Shown here: positions 45,743 through 54,882 of the stretch, in pieces
Layout of the letters: every line of letters starts with the position of its first letter
Position numbering within the stretch: the first letter of the stretch is position 1
Source: Variovorax brevis
Lineage (GTDB): Bacteria > Pseudomonadota > Gammaproteobacteria > Burkholderiales > Burkholderiaceae_C
NCBI RefSeq assembly: GCF_030317105.1
Contig: NZ_JASZYG010000005.1
Location: 124,001 to 188,000 of the forward strand
Length of the DNA: 64,000 nucleotides
Direction: 5' to 3'
Made by a program: the position numbers and the translations under genes
The notes under the pieces: model-generated
Databases searched by the model: none
What the model was told of the DNA's origin: nothing
Seen by the model: only the letters and a program-made list of their open reading frames with translations

Positions 45743-46663
45743 CTAAAGCAGCTCAATCCCCGGCAAGCTCTTGAAGCAAGTTTCCCGCGTGATCTGCACG
45801 AAGTCCCCCAGCCAGGCCTGACGCGACGTCGCCGCGGTACACGCCATGTGCAGTTCGCCTTTCAGCCCATTCTTGCCCACGGGCCGCGCGGTGACGTAGC
45901 CGCGATCCAGGTAGCCCTGCACGGCCCAGAGCGGAAGCGTGGCAATGCCGCGCCCGCTGGCCACCAGCTGCAGCATGGCCACCGTAAGCTCCGTGGTCCG
46001 GCGGTTCGCAGGCTCCACGCCCGCCGGCGCCAACACCTGCCGCACGATGTCGAGCATGTCGTCAGGCACTGGATAGGTGATGAGCGTCTGGTCGGCAAAG
46101 TGGCGCGCCGTGAGGTAGGGCCGGGCCGTCAGCGCGTGATCGTTTGCCAGCAGCGCGACGATCCCGAAGCGAAACAGGGAGTGGTAGTCGACCGTCTCGT
46201 CCGGATCCCGTTCGGACACGATGGCGACCTCGGCGCGGTCCTGCATCACGAGGGCAATGGGGTCCGGATGAAAGCCCGAGACGATGTCCAGTTCAACCTC
46301 GGGCCATCGCTGGCGAAACGCGTCCATCGCGGGCATCAGCCAGTCGAAGCAGGTATGGCACTCCACCACGATTCGCAGTTGGCCCGCACGGCCGAGCGAC
46401 AGCCGCGCGAGGTCGCGCTCGGCCTCGCCGATCATGGGGAGCGCTCGGTCTGCCAGTTCGAGCAGCCGCAAGCCCGCAGCGCTGAAGCGCGGCGGCACGG
46501 ACTTGCGCTCGAACAACTCGAGGCCGAAATGATCTTCCAGCAGCTTGACCTGGTGCGACAACGCCGACTGCGTCAGGTTGAGCAACTGGGCAGCCCGAAC
46601 CAGGCTGCCCGTGTCGCGCAATGCGACCAGCGTTCGGAAGTGCCGGATCTCAAGGATGCTCAT
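45743..46663 (-). CDS. metR: LysR-family regulator MetR
   Basis: The 306-residue protein has the LysR winged helix (MSILEIRHFRTLVALRDTGS, LTQSALSHQVKLLEDHFG) and an effector domain with VVECHTCFDWLMPAMDAFRQ, strongly reminiscent of MetR. It is divergent from metE with a 70-base spacer that contains a TGAA-N5-TTCA box. MetR activates metE and metH using homocysteine as co-inducer in enterobacteria; the same role is expected here. Confidence 0.93.
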   Translation of the reverse strand: MSILEIRHFRTLVALRDTGSLVRAAQLLNLTQSALSHQVKLLEDHFGLELFERKSVPPRFSAAGLRLLELADRALPMIGEAERDLARLSLGRAGQLRIVVECHTCFDWLMPAMDAFRQRWPEVELDIVSGFHPDPIALVMQDRAEVAIVSERDPDETVDYHSLFRFGIVALLANDHALTARPYLTARHFADQTLITYPVPDDMLDIVRQVLAPAGVEPANRRTTELTVAMLQLVASGRGIATLPLWAVQGYLDRGYVTARPVGKNGLKGELHMACTAATSRQAWLGDFVQITRETCFKSLPGIELL

Positions 46664-46675
46664 GAATGATTTTCA
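46663..46675. promoter_or_regulatory. MetR-type box TGAA-N5-TTCA
   Basis: TGAATGATTTTCA matches the MetR consensus exactly. It overlaps the last base of the metR start codon complement, about 58 bases before metE, so binding could activate metE and block metR translation or transcription at the same time. A half-site TTTGAA lies further towards metE. Confidence 0.7.
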
Positions 46676-46733
46676 TGTTGAAGCATAAAAGGTTTCGTTT
46701 GAATCATAGTCCGATGTTTGGGAGCATCGTTGG

Positions 46734-49067
46734 ATGACACGTACCCACACCCTCGGTTTCCCGCGCATGGGCGCCCAACGCGAACTCAAGTTCGCTCTTG
46801 AAAAACACTGGCGCGGCGAGATCGACGCCGCCGCACTCGAAGCCGTCGGCGCCGATCTGCGCGCCCGTCACTGGCAAGTCCAACGCGATGCGGGCCTCGA
46901 CTTCGTCACCGTCGGCGACTTTGCGTTCTACGACCACGTGGCCAATCACACCCAGTTGCTCGGCTGCGAGCCGACGCGCTTCGACTTTGCGGTCGAGCCT
47001 GAGTTGGCGCGCTATTTCACGATGGCGCGCGGCGTGGCCGATGAAGCAGGACGCGAAGACTGCACGCACGGCGAGCATGGCCGCCAGCACGGCACCTTCG
47101 CCCTGGAGATGACGAAGTGGTTCGACACCAACTACCACTACCTGGTGCCAGAGTTCAGCGCGCAGACGCGCTTTGGCCTGAGCTCGGTGCGCCTTTTCAA
47201 CGAGGTCGCACAAGCGCAAGCGCTCGGGCACAAGGTCAAGGCCGTGCTGCTCGGGCCCTTGAGTTTTCTCTGGCTCGGCAAGGAAAAGCAGCCGGGCTTC
47301 GACCGGTTCTCCTTGCTGGACGCGCTGCTGCCAGTCTACGAACAGGTGCTGGCGCGCCTGAAATCGCTCGGCGTCGAGTGGGTCCAGATCGACGAGCCCA
47401 TCCTCGGGCTGGACCTGCCGGATGTATGGCGCAACGCCTTCGAGCGCAGCTACTGGCAGCTGGCGCGCAGTGCGCCGAAGCTGCTGCTGGCGACCTACTT
47501 CTCACCGCTGGCAGAGAACCTTCGCCTCGCATGCCAATTACCCGTGGCCGGCCTGCATGTCGATGCGGTGCGTGCGCCTGAGGAACTCACTGGTGTGGCG
47601 GACTGGCTGCCGGCGCACAAGGTGCTGTCGGTCGGCATCGTGGATGGCCGCAACATCTGGCGTATCGATCCGGACCTGGCGCTGCAGCGCCTGCAACCCG
47701 TCGCCGACAAGCACAAGGGCGAACTTTGGATCGCCCCTTCCTGCTCGCTGCTGCATGTGCCCTTCAGTCTGGCGGCGGAAACGAAGCTCGATCCGGAGAT
47801 CAAGTCCTGGCTCGCATTCGCGGTCGAGAAGCTGGACGAATTGCGCGTGCTGCGCGCGGCGCTCGATGGCGAAGAGACATCGGTCGAAGCCGAATTGCTC
47901 GCGGCGCGCAAGGCCGCAACAGCGCGACGCAACAGTCCTCGCGTGCACCGTGCCGACGTCGCACTGCGCCTGGCGCGAACGGTGGCGAGCGATGACAAGC
48001 GAGCTTCCAGCTTTGCGCAACGCCAGGCCGAGCAGCGCGTGCGCTTCTCGCTGCCGCCCTTGCCGACGACGACCATCGGCTCCTTTCCGCAAACCGCAGC
48101 AATCCGTGCCGCGCGCGCCGCCTTCAAGCGCGGCGAACTCGACGCCGAGGGCTACAGCGCGAAGATGAAGGCCGAAATCCTGCTCGCCGTGCGCAAGCAG
48201 GAAGACCTGGGCATCGACGTCTTGGTGCATGGCGAGGCCGAGCGCAACGACATGGTCGAGTACTTCGGCGAACAGCTCGAAGGATTCACGTTCACCGCCA
48301 ACGGATGGGTGCAATCCTATGGATCACGCTGCGTGAAGCCGCCCGTGATCTTTGGCGACGTCGCGCGGCCGATGCCCATGACGGTCGCGTGGACGGCCTA
48401 CGCGCAAAGTCTCACGAAGTTGCCGATGAAGGGAATGCTGACCGGGCCCATCACGATCCTGCAATGGTCCTTTGTGCGCGACGACCAGCCGCGCAGCGTC
48501 ACGACCGAGCAGATCGCCTGGGCCATTCGCGACGAAGTGGTCGACCTCGAAAAGGCCGGCATCGGCATCATCCAGATCGACGAGCCGGCCATTCGCGAAG
48601 GCTTGCCGCTGCGCCGCGCGGGCTGGAAGCGCTACCTCGAAGGCGCGACGCGGTCGTTTCGCATCAGCGCATCGGGCGTGGCCGACCGCACCCAGATCCA
48701 CACGCACATGTGCTACTCGGAGTTCAATGACATCCTGCCCGAGATCGCGGCGATGGATGCCGACGTGATCACCATCGAAACCAGCCGCTCCGACATGGAA
48801 CTGTTGCGCGGCTTCGGCGACTTCAAGTATCCGAACGAGATCGGACCGGGCGTCTACGACATCCACTCGCCGCGCGTGCCGACGACGGAGGAGATGGTGC
48901 GGTTGATGCGCAAGGCGGCGGCGGTGGTGCCGCCGGCCAACCTGTGGATCAATCCCGACTGCGGCCTGAAGACGCGTGGCTGGCCCGAGACGGAGGCTGC
49001 GCTGTCGAACATGGTGGCTGCGGCGAAGGTGCTGCGTGGTGAACTGAGCGTTGCGTCGCAGGTATAG
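46734..49067 (+). CDS. metE: Cobalamin-independent methionine synthase
   Basis: The 777-residue enzyme transfers the methyl group of 5-methyltetrahydropteroyltri-L-glutamate to homocysteine. The N-terminal half starts THTLGFPRMGAQRELKFALE; the C-terminal barrel has PTTTIGSFPQT, the zinc ligands in THMCYSEFND (His-x-Cys) and the third Cys in NPDCGLKTRGW. The length matches E. coli MetE (753). Divergent from metR. The ATG at 46734 is close to the MetR box. Confidence 0.97.
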   Translation: MTRTHTLGFPRMGAQRELKFALEKHWRGEIDAAALEAVGADLRARHWQVQRDAGLDFVTVGDFAFYDHVANHTQLLGCEPTRFDFAVEPELARYFTMARGVADEAGREDCTHGEHGRQHGTFALEMTKWFDTNYHYLVPEFSAQTRFGLSSVRLFNEVAQAQALGHKVKAVLLGPLSFLWLGKEKQPGFDRFSLLDALLPVYEQVLARLKSLGVEWVQIDEPILGLDLPDVWRNAFERSYWQLARSAPKLLLATYFSPLAENLRLACQLPVAGLHVDAVRAPEELTGVADWLPAHKVLSVGIVDGRNIWRIDPDLALQRLQPVADKHKGELWIAPSCSLLHVPFSLAAETKLDPEIKSWLAFAVEKLDELRVLRAALDGEETSVEAELLAARKAATARRNSPRVHRADVALRLARTVASDDKRASSFAQRQAEQRVRFSLPPLPTTTIGSFPQTAAIRAARAAFKRGELDAEGYSAKMKAEILLAVRKQEDLGIDVLVHGEAERNDMVEYFGEQLEGFTFTANGWVQSYGSRCVKPPVIFGDVARPMPMTVAWTAYAQSLTKLPMKGMLTGPITILQWSFVRDDQPRSVTTEQIAWAIRDEVVDLEKAGIGIIQIDEPAIREGLPLRRAGWKRYLEGATRSFRISASGVADRTQIHTHMCYSEFNDILPEIAAMDADVITIETSRSDMELLRGFGDFKYPNEIGPGVYDIHSPRVPTTEEMVRLMRKAAAVVPPANLWINPDCGLKTRGWPETEAALSNMVAAAKVLRGELSVASQV

Positions 49068-49070
49068 CGT

Positions 49071-49096
49071 TGAAAGGCGCCAAGGCGACCCTTTCA
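49071..49096. terminator. Hairpin between convergent metE and cadR
   Basis: TGAAAGG (49071-49077) and CCTTTCA (49090-49096) pair perfectly around a 12-base loop. No T-run follows on the plus strand, so it may be only a weak terminator. Confidence 0.35.
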
Positions 49097-49103
49097 GCGT
49101 CCC

Positions 49104-49550
49104 TCAATGCGTCGAGTGGATGTGGCGCCGTGCGCCGGATTTCAGCGCCAACGCAGGCGTGTCGCTGGAAAGCTCCTTGAGGATCCCGCACCGCGCCGCC
49201 GCGTCCACTTCGCCGCACTGCTGGCGCAGCACCTTGAGTTGCTTTTCGAGCACGCGCAGTTCGCGAATCCGCTGTGCGACGTGGCCGATGTGTTCGTCGA
49301 GCAGGTCGTTGACGCCGGCGCAGTTTTCCTGCGGCAGCTCCTTGAAGCGCAGCAGTGAACGGATTTCTTCCAGCGCCATGTCGAGCGACCGGCAATGCCG
49401 GATGAACGTCAACCGCTCGACGTGTTCCTGCCCGTAGACGCGGTAGTTGCCGTCGGTGCGCCCGGGTGTTGGCAGTAGCGCCTCACGCTCGTAGAAACGA
49501 ATGGTTTCGACGGGCGTTGCCGTCGCCTGCGCCAGTTCACCGATCTTCAT
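49104..49550 (-). CDS. cadR: Cd/Pb-responsive MerR-family regulator (CadR/PbrR type)
   Basis: The 148-residue protein starts MKIGELAQATATPVETIRFY with the MerR winged helix. It has the dimer helix and the metal-site cysteines Cys77 region (ENCAGVNDLLDEHIGHV) and Cys near QQCGEVD, diagnostic of CadR/PbrR/ZntR-like sensors of divalent soft metals. The ATG at 49550 is fixed by the family N-terminus. It is divergent from the P-type ATPase gene and should activate it through the spacer-length promoter at 49573. Confidence 0.93.
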   Translation of the reverse strand: MKIGELAQATATPVETIRFYEREALLPTPGRTDGNYRVYGQEHVERLTFIRHCRSLDMALEEIRSLLRFKELPQENCAGVNDLLDEHIGHVAQRIRELRVLEKQLKVLRQQCGEVDAAARCGILKELSSDTPALALKSGARRHIHSTH

Positions 49551-49572
49551 GAAAGGGTCTCCGCCAAAACGC

Positions 49573-49603
49573 TTGACTCTAAACCCACTACAGGGTTTCC
49601 AAT
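49573..49603 (+). promoter_or_regulatory. MerR-type cadA promoter with 19-bp spacer
   Basis: TTGACT (-35, 49573-49578) and TCCAAT (-10, 49598-49603) are separated by 19 bases, the long spacer required for MerR activation. The spacer holds the dyad AAACCC-ACTACA-GGGTTT, resembling pbrA/cadA operators. Transcription would start near 49610, so the ATG at 49602 lies inside the promoter and the ATG at 49611 would be at or next to the 5' end. Confidence 0.8.
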
Positions 49604-49610
49604 GGCGGCA

Positions 49611-51905
49611 ATGACGAAAACCCCATTGCACGCCATCCCTCTGCGCGCTGCCCAGGATTGCTGCGCAGACGATGCCTGCTGCGCGCCGATTGCTTCGGCT
49701 GACCTTGCCTCTCCGCTGGCAGCGCCTGCCGGCGCCAGCGTGTTCCGCATTCCCGCCATGGACTGCGCTGTCGAGGAAAGCGATATCCGCCGTGCGCTAG
49801 ACAAGGTGGCCGGCATCAAGAGCCTGAACTTCCAGCTGGGCGCGCGCACAGTGGCGATCCAGGCGCCGGTCGAGGTGGTCGCGTTGGCGGTCGCAGCGAT
49901 TCGCAAGGCGGGCTACGAGCCGACGACTGTGGCCGAGGACGGCGCGGTCGCGCATGGCGAAGCGCACGACGGCCACGATCACGATCACGATCACGAAGGC
50001 CACGATCACGCAGGTCATGACCACGGCCATGGCACGGGCGTGAAGCGCCTCGCAGTGGCGCTCGTGCTCGCGTTGGGCGCCGAAGCCTTGCACTTCATGG
50101 CGAGCGATGCGCCCGCCATGAAGTACCTTGGTCTGGTCGTCGCCGCCATCGCCATCTTTCTGTCCGGTGTCGAGACCTACACCAAGGGCATGAAAGCACT
50201 GGCGCGCGGCCGGCTCAACATCAACGCGCTGATGAGCGTCGCCGTGACCGGCGCCTTCGTCATTGGCCAATGGCCCGAGGCTGCGATGGTGATGGCGCTC
50301 TACGCCATCGCGGAGCTGATCGAGGCCCGGGCCGCAGACCGCGCCCGCAATGCCATCAAGGGGCTTGTTGCGCTCGCACCCGAAAACGCCGACGTGCTGC
50401 AGCCGGACCGTAGCTGGGCGGGCGTGCCCTCGAAGAATGTGCCGCTGGAGTCCATCGTGCGCATCCGTCCCGGCGAGCGCGTGCCGCTCGACGGCGTCAT
50501 CACTGAAGGCCGCAGCGCGGTCAACCAGGCGCCAGTAACCGGCGAAAGCCTGCCCGTCGATCGCACCGTGGGCGATCCGGTCTATGCCGGCACCATCAAC
50601 GAAACGGGTGAACTGCAATTCCGCGTGACGGCGGCCGCGTCCAACACCACGTTGGCCCGCATCATCCACGCCGTTGAGCAGGCACAAGGAACACGTGCGC
50701 CCACGCAGCGCTTCGTCGATCGCTTCGCTGCCATCTACACGCCGGCCGTCTTCGCGCTTGCGCTCGTCGTGGCGCTGCTAAGTCCGTGGCTGTTGGGCCT
50801 GGCCTGGCTCGACGCGATCTACAAGGCGCTGGTGCTGCTGGTGGTGGCTTGCCCTTGTGCTCTCGTGATCTCGACGCCCGTGACCATCGTAAGTGCGCTC
50901 GCGTCGGCCGCGCGCCGCGGCATCCTCATCAAGGGCGGCACCTACCTCGAAGAAGCGCGCAACTTGAAAACCATCGCGCTCGACAAGACCGGCACCGTCA
51001 CCGAGGGAAAGCCCAAACTCGTCGAGTGGAAGTCGATGCGCGGCGGCGATGACGAGGGGCCGATTGCGCGCATTGCCATGAGCCTCGCAGATCGATCCGA
51101 CCACCCCGTATCCGTGGCCATCGCGCAGGGACTTGCACTACCGGTGCGCGCCGTGTCGTCCTTCGGCTCGCTGGCCGGACGCGGCACGCAGGGTGACATC
51201 GGAGGTCGCCGCTATGTGCTCGGCAACCATCGCCTGATCGAAGAGCGCGGGCAGTGCTCTGCCGACATCGAGGCCGTGCTGAAAGCGAACGAGGAAATGG
51301 GCCGCACTGTCACGCTGCTGGCCGACGAGGACGGCGTGCTCGCCATCTTTGCCGTCGCGGACACGATCAAGGAATCGTCGCGCCAGGCGGTGGCCGAACT
51401 CAAGGCGCTTGGCGTCGCGCCGGTCATGCTCACCGGCGACAACATCGCCACCGCCCGAACCATCGCGGCACAGGCGGGCATCGACGAAGTGCGAGGCCAT
51501 CTGCTGCCCGAAGACAAGCTGGCCGAGATCCATCGCCTCAAGTCGCGCTACGGCATGACCGGCATGAGCGGCGACGGCATCAACGATGCACCCGCATTGG
51601 CCCGGTCCGACATCGGCTTTGCCATGGGCGGCATGGGCACAGACATCGCCATGGAGGCCGCCGACGTGGTGGTGATGAACGACGATCTGCGCCGCATCCC
51701 GGAGACGATCCGCCTGTCGCGCCGCACGCACGGCGTGCTGATGCAGAACATCGCGCTAGCGCTGGGCATCAAGGCGGTCTTCATGGTGCTGGCCATCTTC
51801 GGCACCGCGACGATGTGGATGGCCGTGTTTGCCGACATGGGCGCCACGCTGCTGGTGGTGGCCAATGGGCTGCGCTTGATGTCACCCCGATTGATGAAGA
51901 CTTGA
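49611..51905 (+). CDS. cadA: Cd/Zn/Pb-exporting P1B-type ATPase
   Basis: The 764-residue pump has a Cys-rich start (QDCCADDACCAP, 16-26) and one heavy-metal-associated domain with IPAMDCAVEE. A His/Asp-rich loop (about 118-146, repeated HDH) precedes eight expected membrane helices. The CPC motif is in VVACPCALV (about 411-419), DKTGT (about 456) carries the phosphorylated Asp, and HP and GDGINDAPAL complete the ATPase core. CPC with the MDC..EE motif points to Zn/Cd/Pb over Cu. The ATG at 49602 is excluded because it overlaps the -10 element. Confidence 0.95.
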   Translation: MTKTPLHAIPLRAAQDCCADDACCAPIASADLASPLAAPAGASVFRIPAMDCAVEESDIRRALDKVAGIKSLNFQLGARTVAIQAPVEVVALAVAAIRKAGYEPTTVAEDGAVAHGEAHDGHDHDHDHEGHDHAGHDHGHGTGVKRLAVALVLALGAEALHFMASDAPAMKYLGLVVAAIAIFLSGVETYTKGMKALARGRLNINALMSVAVTGAFVIGQWPEAAMVMALYAIAELIEARAADRARNAIKGLVALAPENADVLQPDRSWAGVPSKNVPLESIVRIRPGERVPLDGVITEGRSAVNQAPVTGESLPVDRTVGDPVYAGTINETGELQFRVTAAASNTTLARIIHAVEQAQGTRAPTQRFVDRFAAIYTPAVFALALVVALLSPWLLGLAWLDAIYKALVLLVVACPCALVISTPVTIVSALASAARRGILIKGGTYLEEARNLKTIALDKTGTVTEGKPKLVEWKSMRGGDDEGPIARIAMSLADRSDHPVSVAIAQGLALPVRAVSSFGSLAGRGTQGDIGGRRYVLGNHRLIEERGQCSADIEAVLKANEEMGRTVTLLADEDGVLAIFAVADTIKESSRQAVAELKALGVAPVMLTGDNIATARTIAAQAGIDEVRGHLLPEDKLAEIHRLKSRYGMTGMSGDGINDAPALARSDIGFAMGGMGTDIAMEAADVVVMNDDLRRIPETIRLSRRTHGVLMQNIALALGIKAVFMVLAIFGTATMWMAVFADMGATLLVVANGLRLMSPRLMKT

Positions 51906-52083
51906 ATTCGCAGTCGTCAAATCATCCGCACCAGGATTGGTGATCGCATGCGAGTGTGCATTCAGGGGAGGGCGAGATGGCGACCAACGCTGCCTTGCCG
52001 AAGCGCAAGAAGCCTGTGAAATAGAAGCGATCAACAAGCAGCCCGACGATCTATCCATCACTTCGGGCGCGTGGAGCAGGTGC

Positions 52084-52512
52084 TCAGAAGAAGTCGACCG
52101 AAGGATGCACGCCTTCGGGCGCTTTCGGCCGGTGGCGCGCCGCCAGTGCAGCGGCAGCATCGAGATCGGCCAGCGCGCCAGGGATCGTGACAAGCCGAAG
52201 CGCTTCGGACTCCGACAGCGTCTTGGTGTTGTAGAGAAAGCGCAGTTCGCAATCGCCGATGCTGATGGTGTCGCCATTGGCCAACGGGCGTTGCCGGATG
52301 CGCATGCCGTTCACGAAGGTGCCATTGCGGCTGCCAACGTCGGTGATGACATAACGATCGCCGTTCCAGTCGATGACGGCGTGACTGCGGCTGACACGGT
52401 CGCTCTCCATCACCAGCGAGTTGCCTTCGGTGCGTCCAATGGTCGTGAGGCGGCCGGTGATGTTGACTTGTTTGACGCTGCGGCCTTTGGTCAAGATGAT
52501 GAGTCTTGGCAT
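52084..52512 (-). CDS. FHA-domain protein
   Basis: The 142-residue protein is almost entirely a forkhead-associated domain, a phosphothreonine reader. It shows LTTIGRTEGNSLV (G-R-x4-N), DRVSRSHAVI (SRxH), DVGSRNGTFVNG and LANGDTISIGDCELRF. A C-terminal tail of about 35 residues follows. The ATG at 52512 starts directly before the first strand. It lies alone, convergent with cadA. The only Ser/Thr kinase in the window is 9 kb away; a functional link is possible but not shown. Confidence 0.88.
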   Translation of the reverse strand: MPRLIILTKGRSVKQVNITGRLTTIGRTEGNSLVMESDRVSRSHAVIDWNGDRYVITDVGSRNGTFVNGMRIRQRPLANGDTISIGDCELRFLYNTKTLSESEALRLVTIPGALADLDAAAALAARHRPKAPEGVHPSVDFF

Positions 52513-52725
52513 CTTGAGAGATCCTTGCTGGTGCTTGCTTGGGAAGATTCCCGAGGGTTCCCCCGAATGTACTGGCCGGGACACAGTTGTTAGGCCGAAC
52601 GGCGTAAGCCTTTTCGCCTATTTGTGGAATCTGTCATAATTGCGTCTTGCGGCATTTCGACGCCAAGGCTTCAGCCGGTCACTTCCTGGATTTGATCGGC
52701 GTCGGAAAAGAGTGTGTTTTTTGCA

Positions 52726-52734
52726 TGCTATAAT
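52726..52734 (+). promoter_or_regulatory. Extended -10 promoter of tRNA-Arg
   Basis: TGCTATAAT is a consensus extended -10 (TGn-TATAAT) ending ten bases before the tRNA 5' end. No good -35 is visible 17 bases upstream, which fits an extended -10 type. The 52513-52725 stretch holds nothing else recognisable. Confidence 0.7.
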
Positions 52735-52744
52735 CGCAAGCTGT

Positions 52745-52821
52745 GCGGCTGTAGCTCAGTTGGATAGAGTACTTGGCTACGAACCAAGGGGTCGTGGGTT
52801 CAATTCCTGCCAGCCGCACCA
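52745..52821 (+). tRNA. tRNA-Arg (anticodon ACG)
   Basis: The 77-base gene has acceptor arms GCGGCTG/CAGCCGC, discriminator A and encoded CCA. The anticodon stem-loop CTTGGCTACGAACCAAG gives ACG, read as ICG after adenosine deamination by TadA, decoding CGU/CGC/CGA. The T arm contains GGTTCAATTCC. A promoter and a terminator flank it closely, so it is a monocistronic unit. Confidence 0.97.
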
Positions 52822-52828
52822 TCATTCA

Positions 52829-52865
52829 CGGGTCAGTTCCGAAAGGGGCTGACCCGTTTTCTTTT
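52829..52865 (+). terminator. Rho-independent terminator after tRNA-Arg
   Basis: CGGGTCAG (52829-52836) pairs with CTGACCCG (52849-52856), and GTTTTCTTTT follows. It ends the tRNA-Arg transcript 8 bases after the CCA. Confidence 0.92.
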
Positions 52866-52987
52866 GCGCGTTCGTTTCGCGCCACGACGTGTTTCCCGCC
52901 ACAACACGGCGCGAAAAATGAAGACGCGCTTTCGCGTCGTCCTCACCTCATTGCAAACCGTGCTCGGGGCTCCAGGCCCGCGATACC

Positions 52988-54289
52988 TTACGCCGGAACC
53001 AGCTTGCCCATCGACGGCGCCGGCATCCCCGTGAACGCGAAATCCACCTCAGGCGCCAGCCCGCTCACGATGCGTGCAATCGACTTGCCCGAGCCGCAGG
53101 AGTGCGTCCAGCCCAGCGTGCCGTGGCCCGTGTTCAGGAAGAAGTTCGGCAGCTTGGTCTTGCCGATCAAGGGCACGTTGCTTGGCGTTGCGGGACGCAG
53201 GCCCGTCCAGAACTGCGCCTGCGACGCATCGCCCGCGCCAGGAAACAACTGTTCAACACGGCGCACGATGGCTTCGCAGCGCACGCGGTTGAGGTCGCGG
53301 TCGTAGCCATTGAACTCGGCCGTGCCGGCGATGCGCATGCGGTCGCCTTTCTCCGACGTGTAGCGCGAGAAGACGAGCTTGAATTCATCGTCCGTCAATG
53401 ACACCTGGTAGGCCTTGCTTGCGTCGATCACCGGCACCGTGACCGAGTAGCCCTTGGCGGGATAGATCGGCAAGCGAATGCCCAGGGGCTGCGCCATGAG
53501 CGGGCTGAGCGATCCCATCGCCATCACGTACGCGTCGCCGGTGATGCGCTGGAAGCGGCCTTCGCCGTCCGTGGCTTCGACGTGGTCGATGCGACCGCCG
53601 GCTTCGCGCAGCGCAGTCACCGTGTGGCTCATCAGGAACTTGACGCCGCTGGCCGCGCACAGCTTGGCCATTTCGCGCGCGAACGCGTTGGCGTCGCCCG
53701 ATTCGTCTTCGGCGGTGTAGGTGGCGCCGGCCAACTGCGGGCGGATGTGCGCGAGCGAAGGTTCGAGCTTCACGGCTTCGTCCGCCGAGATCACCTGGCG
53801 TTCGCAGCCCAGCGCGCGCATTTGCTCGGCCGGCCCGAGCGCGCCATCGAACTCTTTCTGGCTGGTGTAGAAGTGCAGGATGCCCTGCGTGCGCTGGTCG
53901 TAGGCGATCTGGGTGTCGCGGCGCAACTGTTGCAAGGTATCGCGGCTGTAGGTGCCCAGACGCACGATCTGCTCGATGTTGTGGCGGGTGCGCGCCGGCG
54001 TGCATTCGCGCAGGAACTGCAGGCCCCACAGCCATTGGCGCATGTCGGCGCGCAAGCGAAAGAGCAGGGGCGCATCTTCCTTGCCCAGCCATTGCAGTAC
54101 CTTGAAGGGCGCGCTGGGGTTGGCCCAGGGCTCGGCGTGGCTCACCGAGATTTGTCCGCCGTTGGCGAAGCTGGTTTCAGCGGCCGGTGAAGCCTGCCGG
54201 TCGACGACGGTCACTTCGTGGCCGAGTTGCTGGAGGTAATAAGCCGAAGTCACGCCGAGCAAGCCGGCGCCGAGAACGATCACGCGCAT
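52988..54289 (-). CDS. dadA: DadA-type FAD-dependent amino-acid dehydrogenase
   Basis: The 433-residue flavoprotein begins MRVIVLGAGLLGVTSAYYLQ, a Rossmann GxGxxG loop for FAD, and follows the DadA pattern: ETSFANGGQISVSHAEPWANP over two stretches, YPAKGYSVTVP, FWTGLRPATPSNVPLIG in two parts and NTGHGTLGWTHSCGSGK. D-amino-acid dehydrogenase oxidises D-Ala and other D-amino acids, passing electrons to the respiratory chain. Its leader contains a tandem glycine riboswitch, which suggests that glycine, or a compound metabolised with it, is the regulatory signal and maybe the substrate. Confidence 0.93.
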   Translation of the reverse strand: MRVIVLGAGLLGVTSAYYLQQLGHEVTVVDRQASPAAETSFANGGQISVSHAEPWANPSAPFKVLQWLGKEDAPLLFRLRADMRQWLWGLQFLRECTPARTRHNIEQIVRLGTYSRDTLQQLRRDTQIAYDQRTQGILHFYTSQKEFDGALGPAEQMRALGCERQVISADEAVKLEPSLAHIRPQLAGATYTAEDESGDANAFAREMAKLCAASGVKFLMSHTVTALREAGGRIDHVEATDGEGRFQRITGDAYVMAMGSLSPLMAQPLGIRLPIYPAKGYSVTVPVIDASKAYQVSLTDDEFKLVFSRYTSEKGDRMRIAGTAEFNGYDRDLNRVRCEAIVRRVEQLFPGAGDASQAQFWTGLRPATPSNVPLIGKTKLPNFFLNTGHGTLGWTHSCGSGKSIARIVSGLAPEVDFAFTGMPAPSMGKLVPA

Positions 54290-54389
54290 GATGAAGAACC
54301 TTCGAGTGGTTGCAGCACCCGAACGGCATCGCCTGGCGGACCATCACTGAAATGAATGGGCAACCGGAAACTGTCGTCCGAGTTGCCGC

Positions 54390-54590
54390 TCCCCCTGTCC
54401 TTGGTACCTGAGAGATTCACCCGCTGCGCCCGCAACAGGTTTGCTCCTTCGGTGCATCGCACATGGTGTGCGATGGCTCTCCAGACGGCTTTGTCAGTTC
54501 CTGCAGTACAGGCCCGTTGGGGCCGACCTGAGCGTTTATGGGAGTTTGCGCCTTCGGTGGGGCAAGTGGCTTGCCCGCTCTCCTGCAGAA
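54390..54590 (-). promoter_or_regulatory. Tandem glycine riboswitch
   Basis: On the minus strand two aptamers are visible. The upstream one (about 54500-54590) has GGAGAG, CACCGAAGGCGCAA and GCTCAGG; the downstream one (about 54390-54485) has GGAGAG, CACCGAAGGAGCAA and AATCTCTCAGGTACCAAGGACAG. These are the conserved blocks of the glycine riboswitch class, arranged as a cooperative pair with a short linker. The expression platform follows (GGCAAC pairing with GTTGCC near 54360-54385), about 100 bases before the dadA ATG. It probably switches dadA on when glycine is high. 54591-54882 has no gene. Confidence 0.9.
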
Positions 54591-54882
54591 CGGCGATGCT
54601 AATGGCGCGTGCGCGCACCGTCAAGGAAACGGCGCCACGGCGAAGGGTTGTTGCAGTCGCCCTCTCGCGCTGAAAGCCGAACACGTCGTGCCCTGGACCG
54701 CTGTCCATTCGCTCCATGCGGCGAGGGCCGCGGCACCCTTCGGCAGGCGAAGGAAGGGGAAAAGACTTCGCCTCCCGAGCCTGCGGAACCCGAACACCTC
54801 ATCCCGTCTTCGTTTCTAGAATTTGTTGTGCCGTCGCAGCGCTTCCCCGCGCACATGCACATTCAACCAGGACAGAGACACC

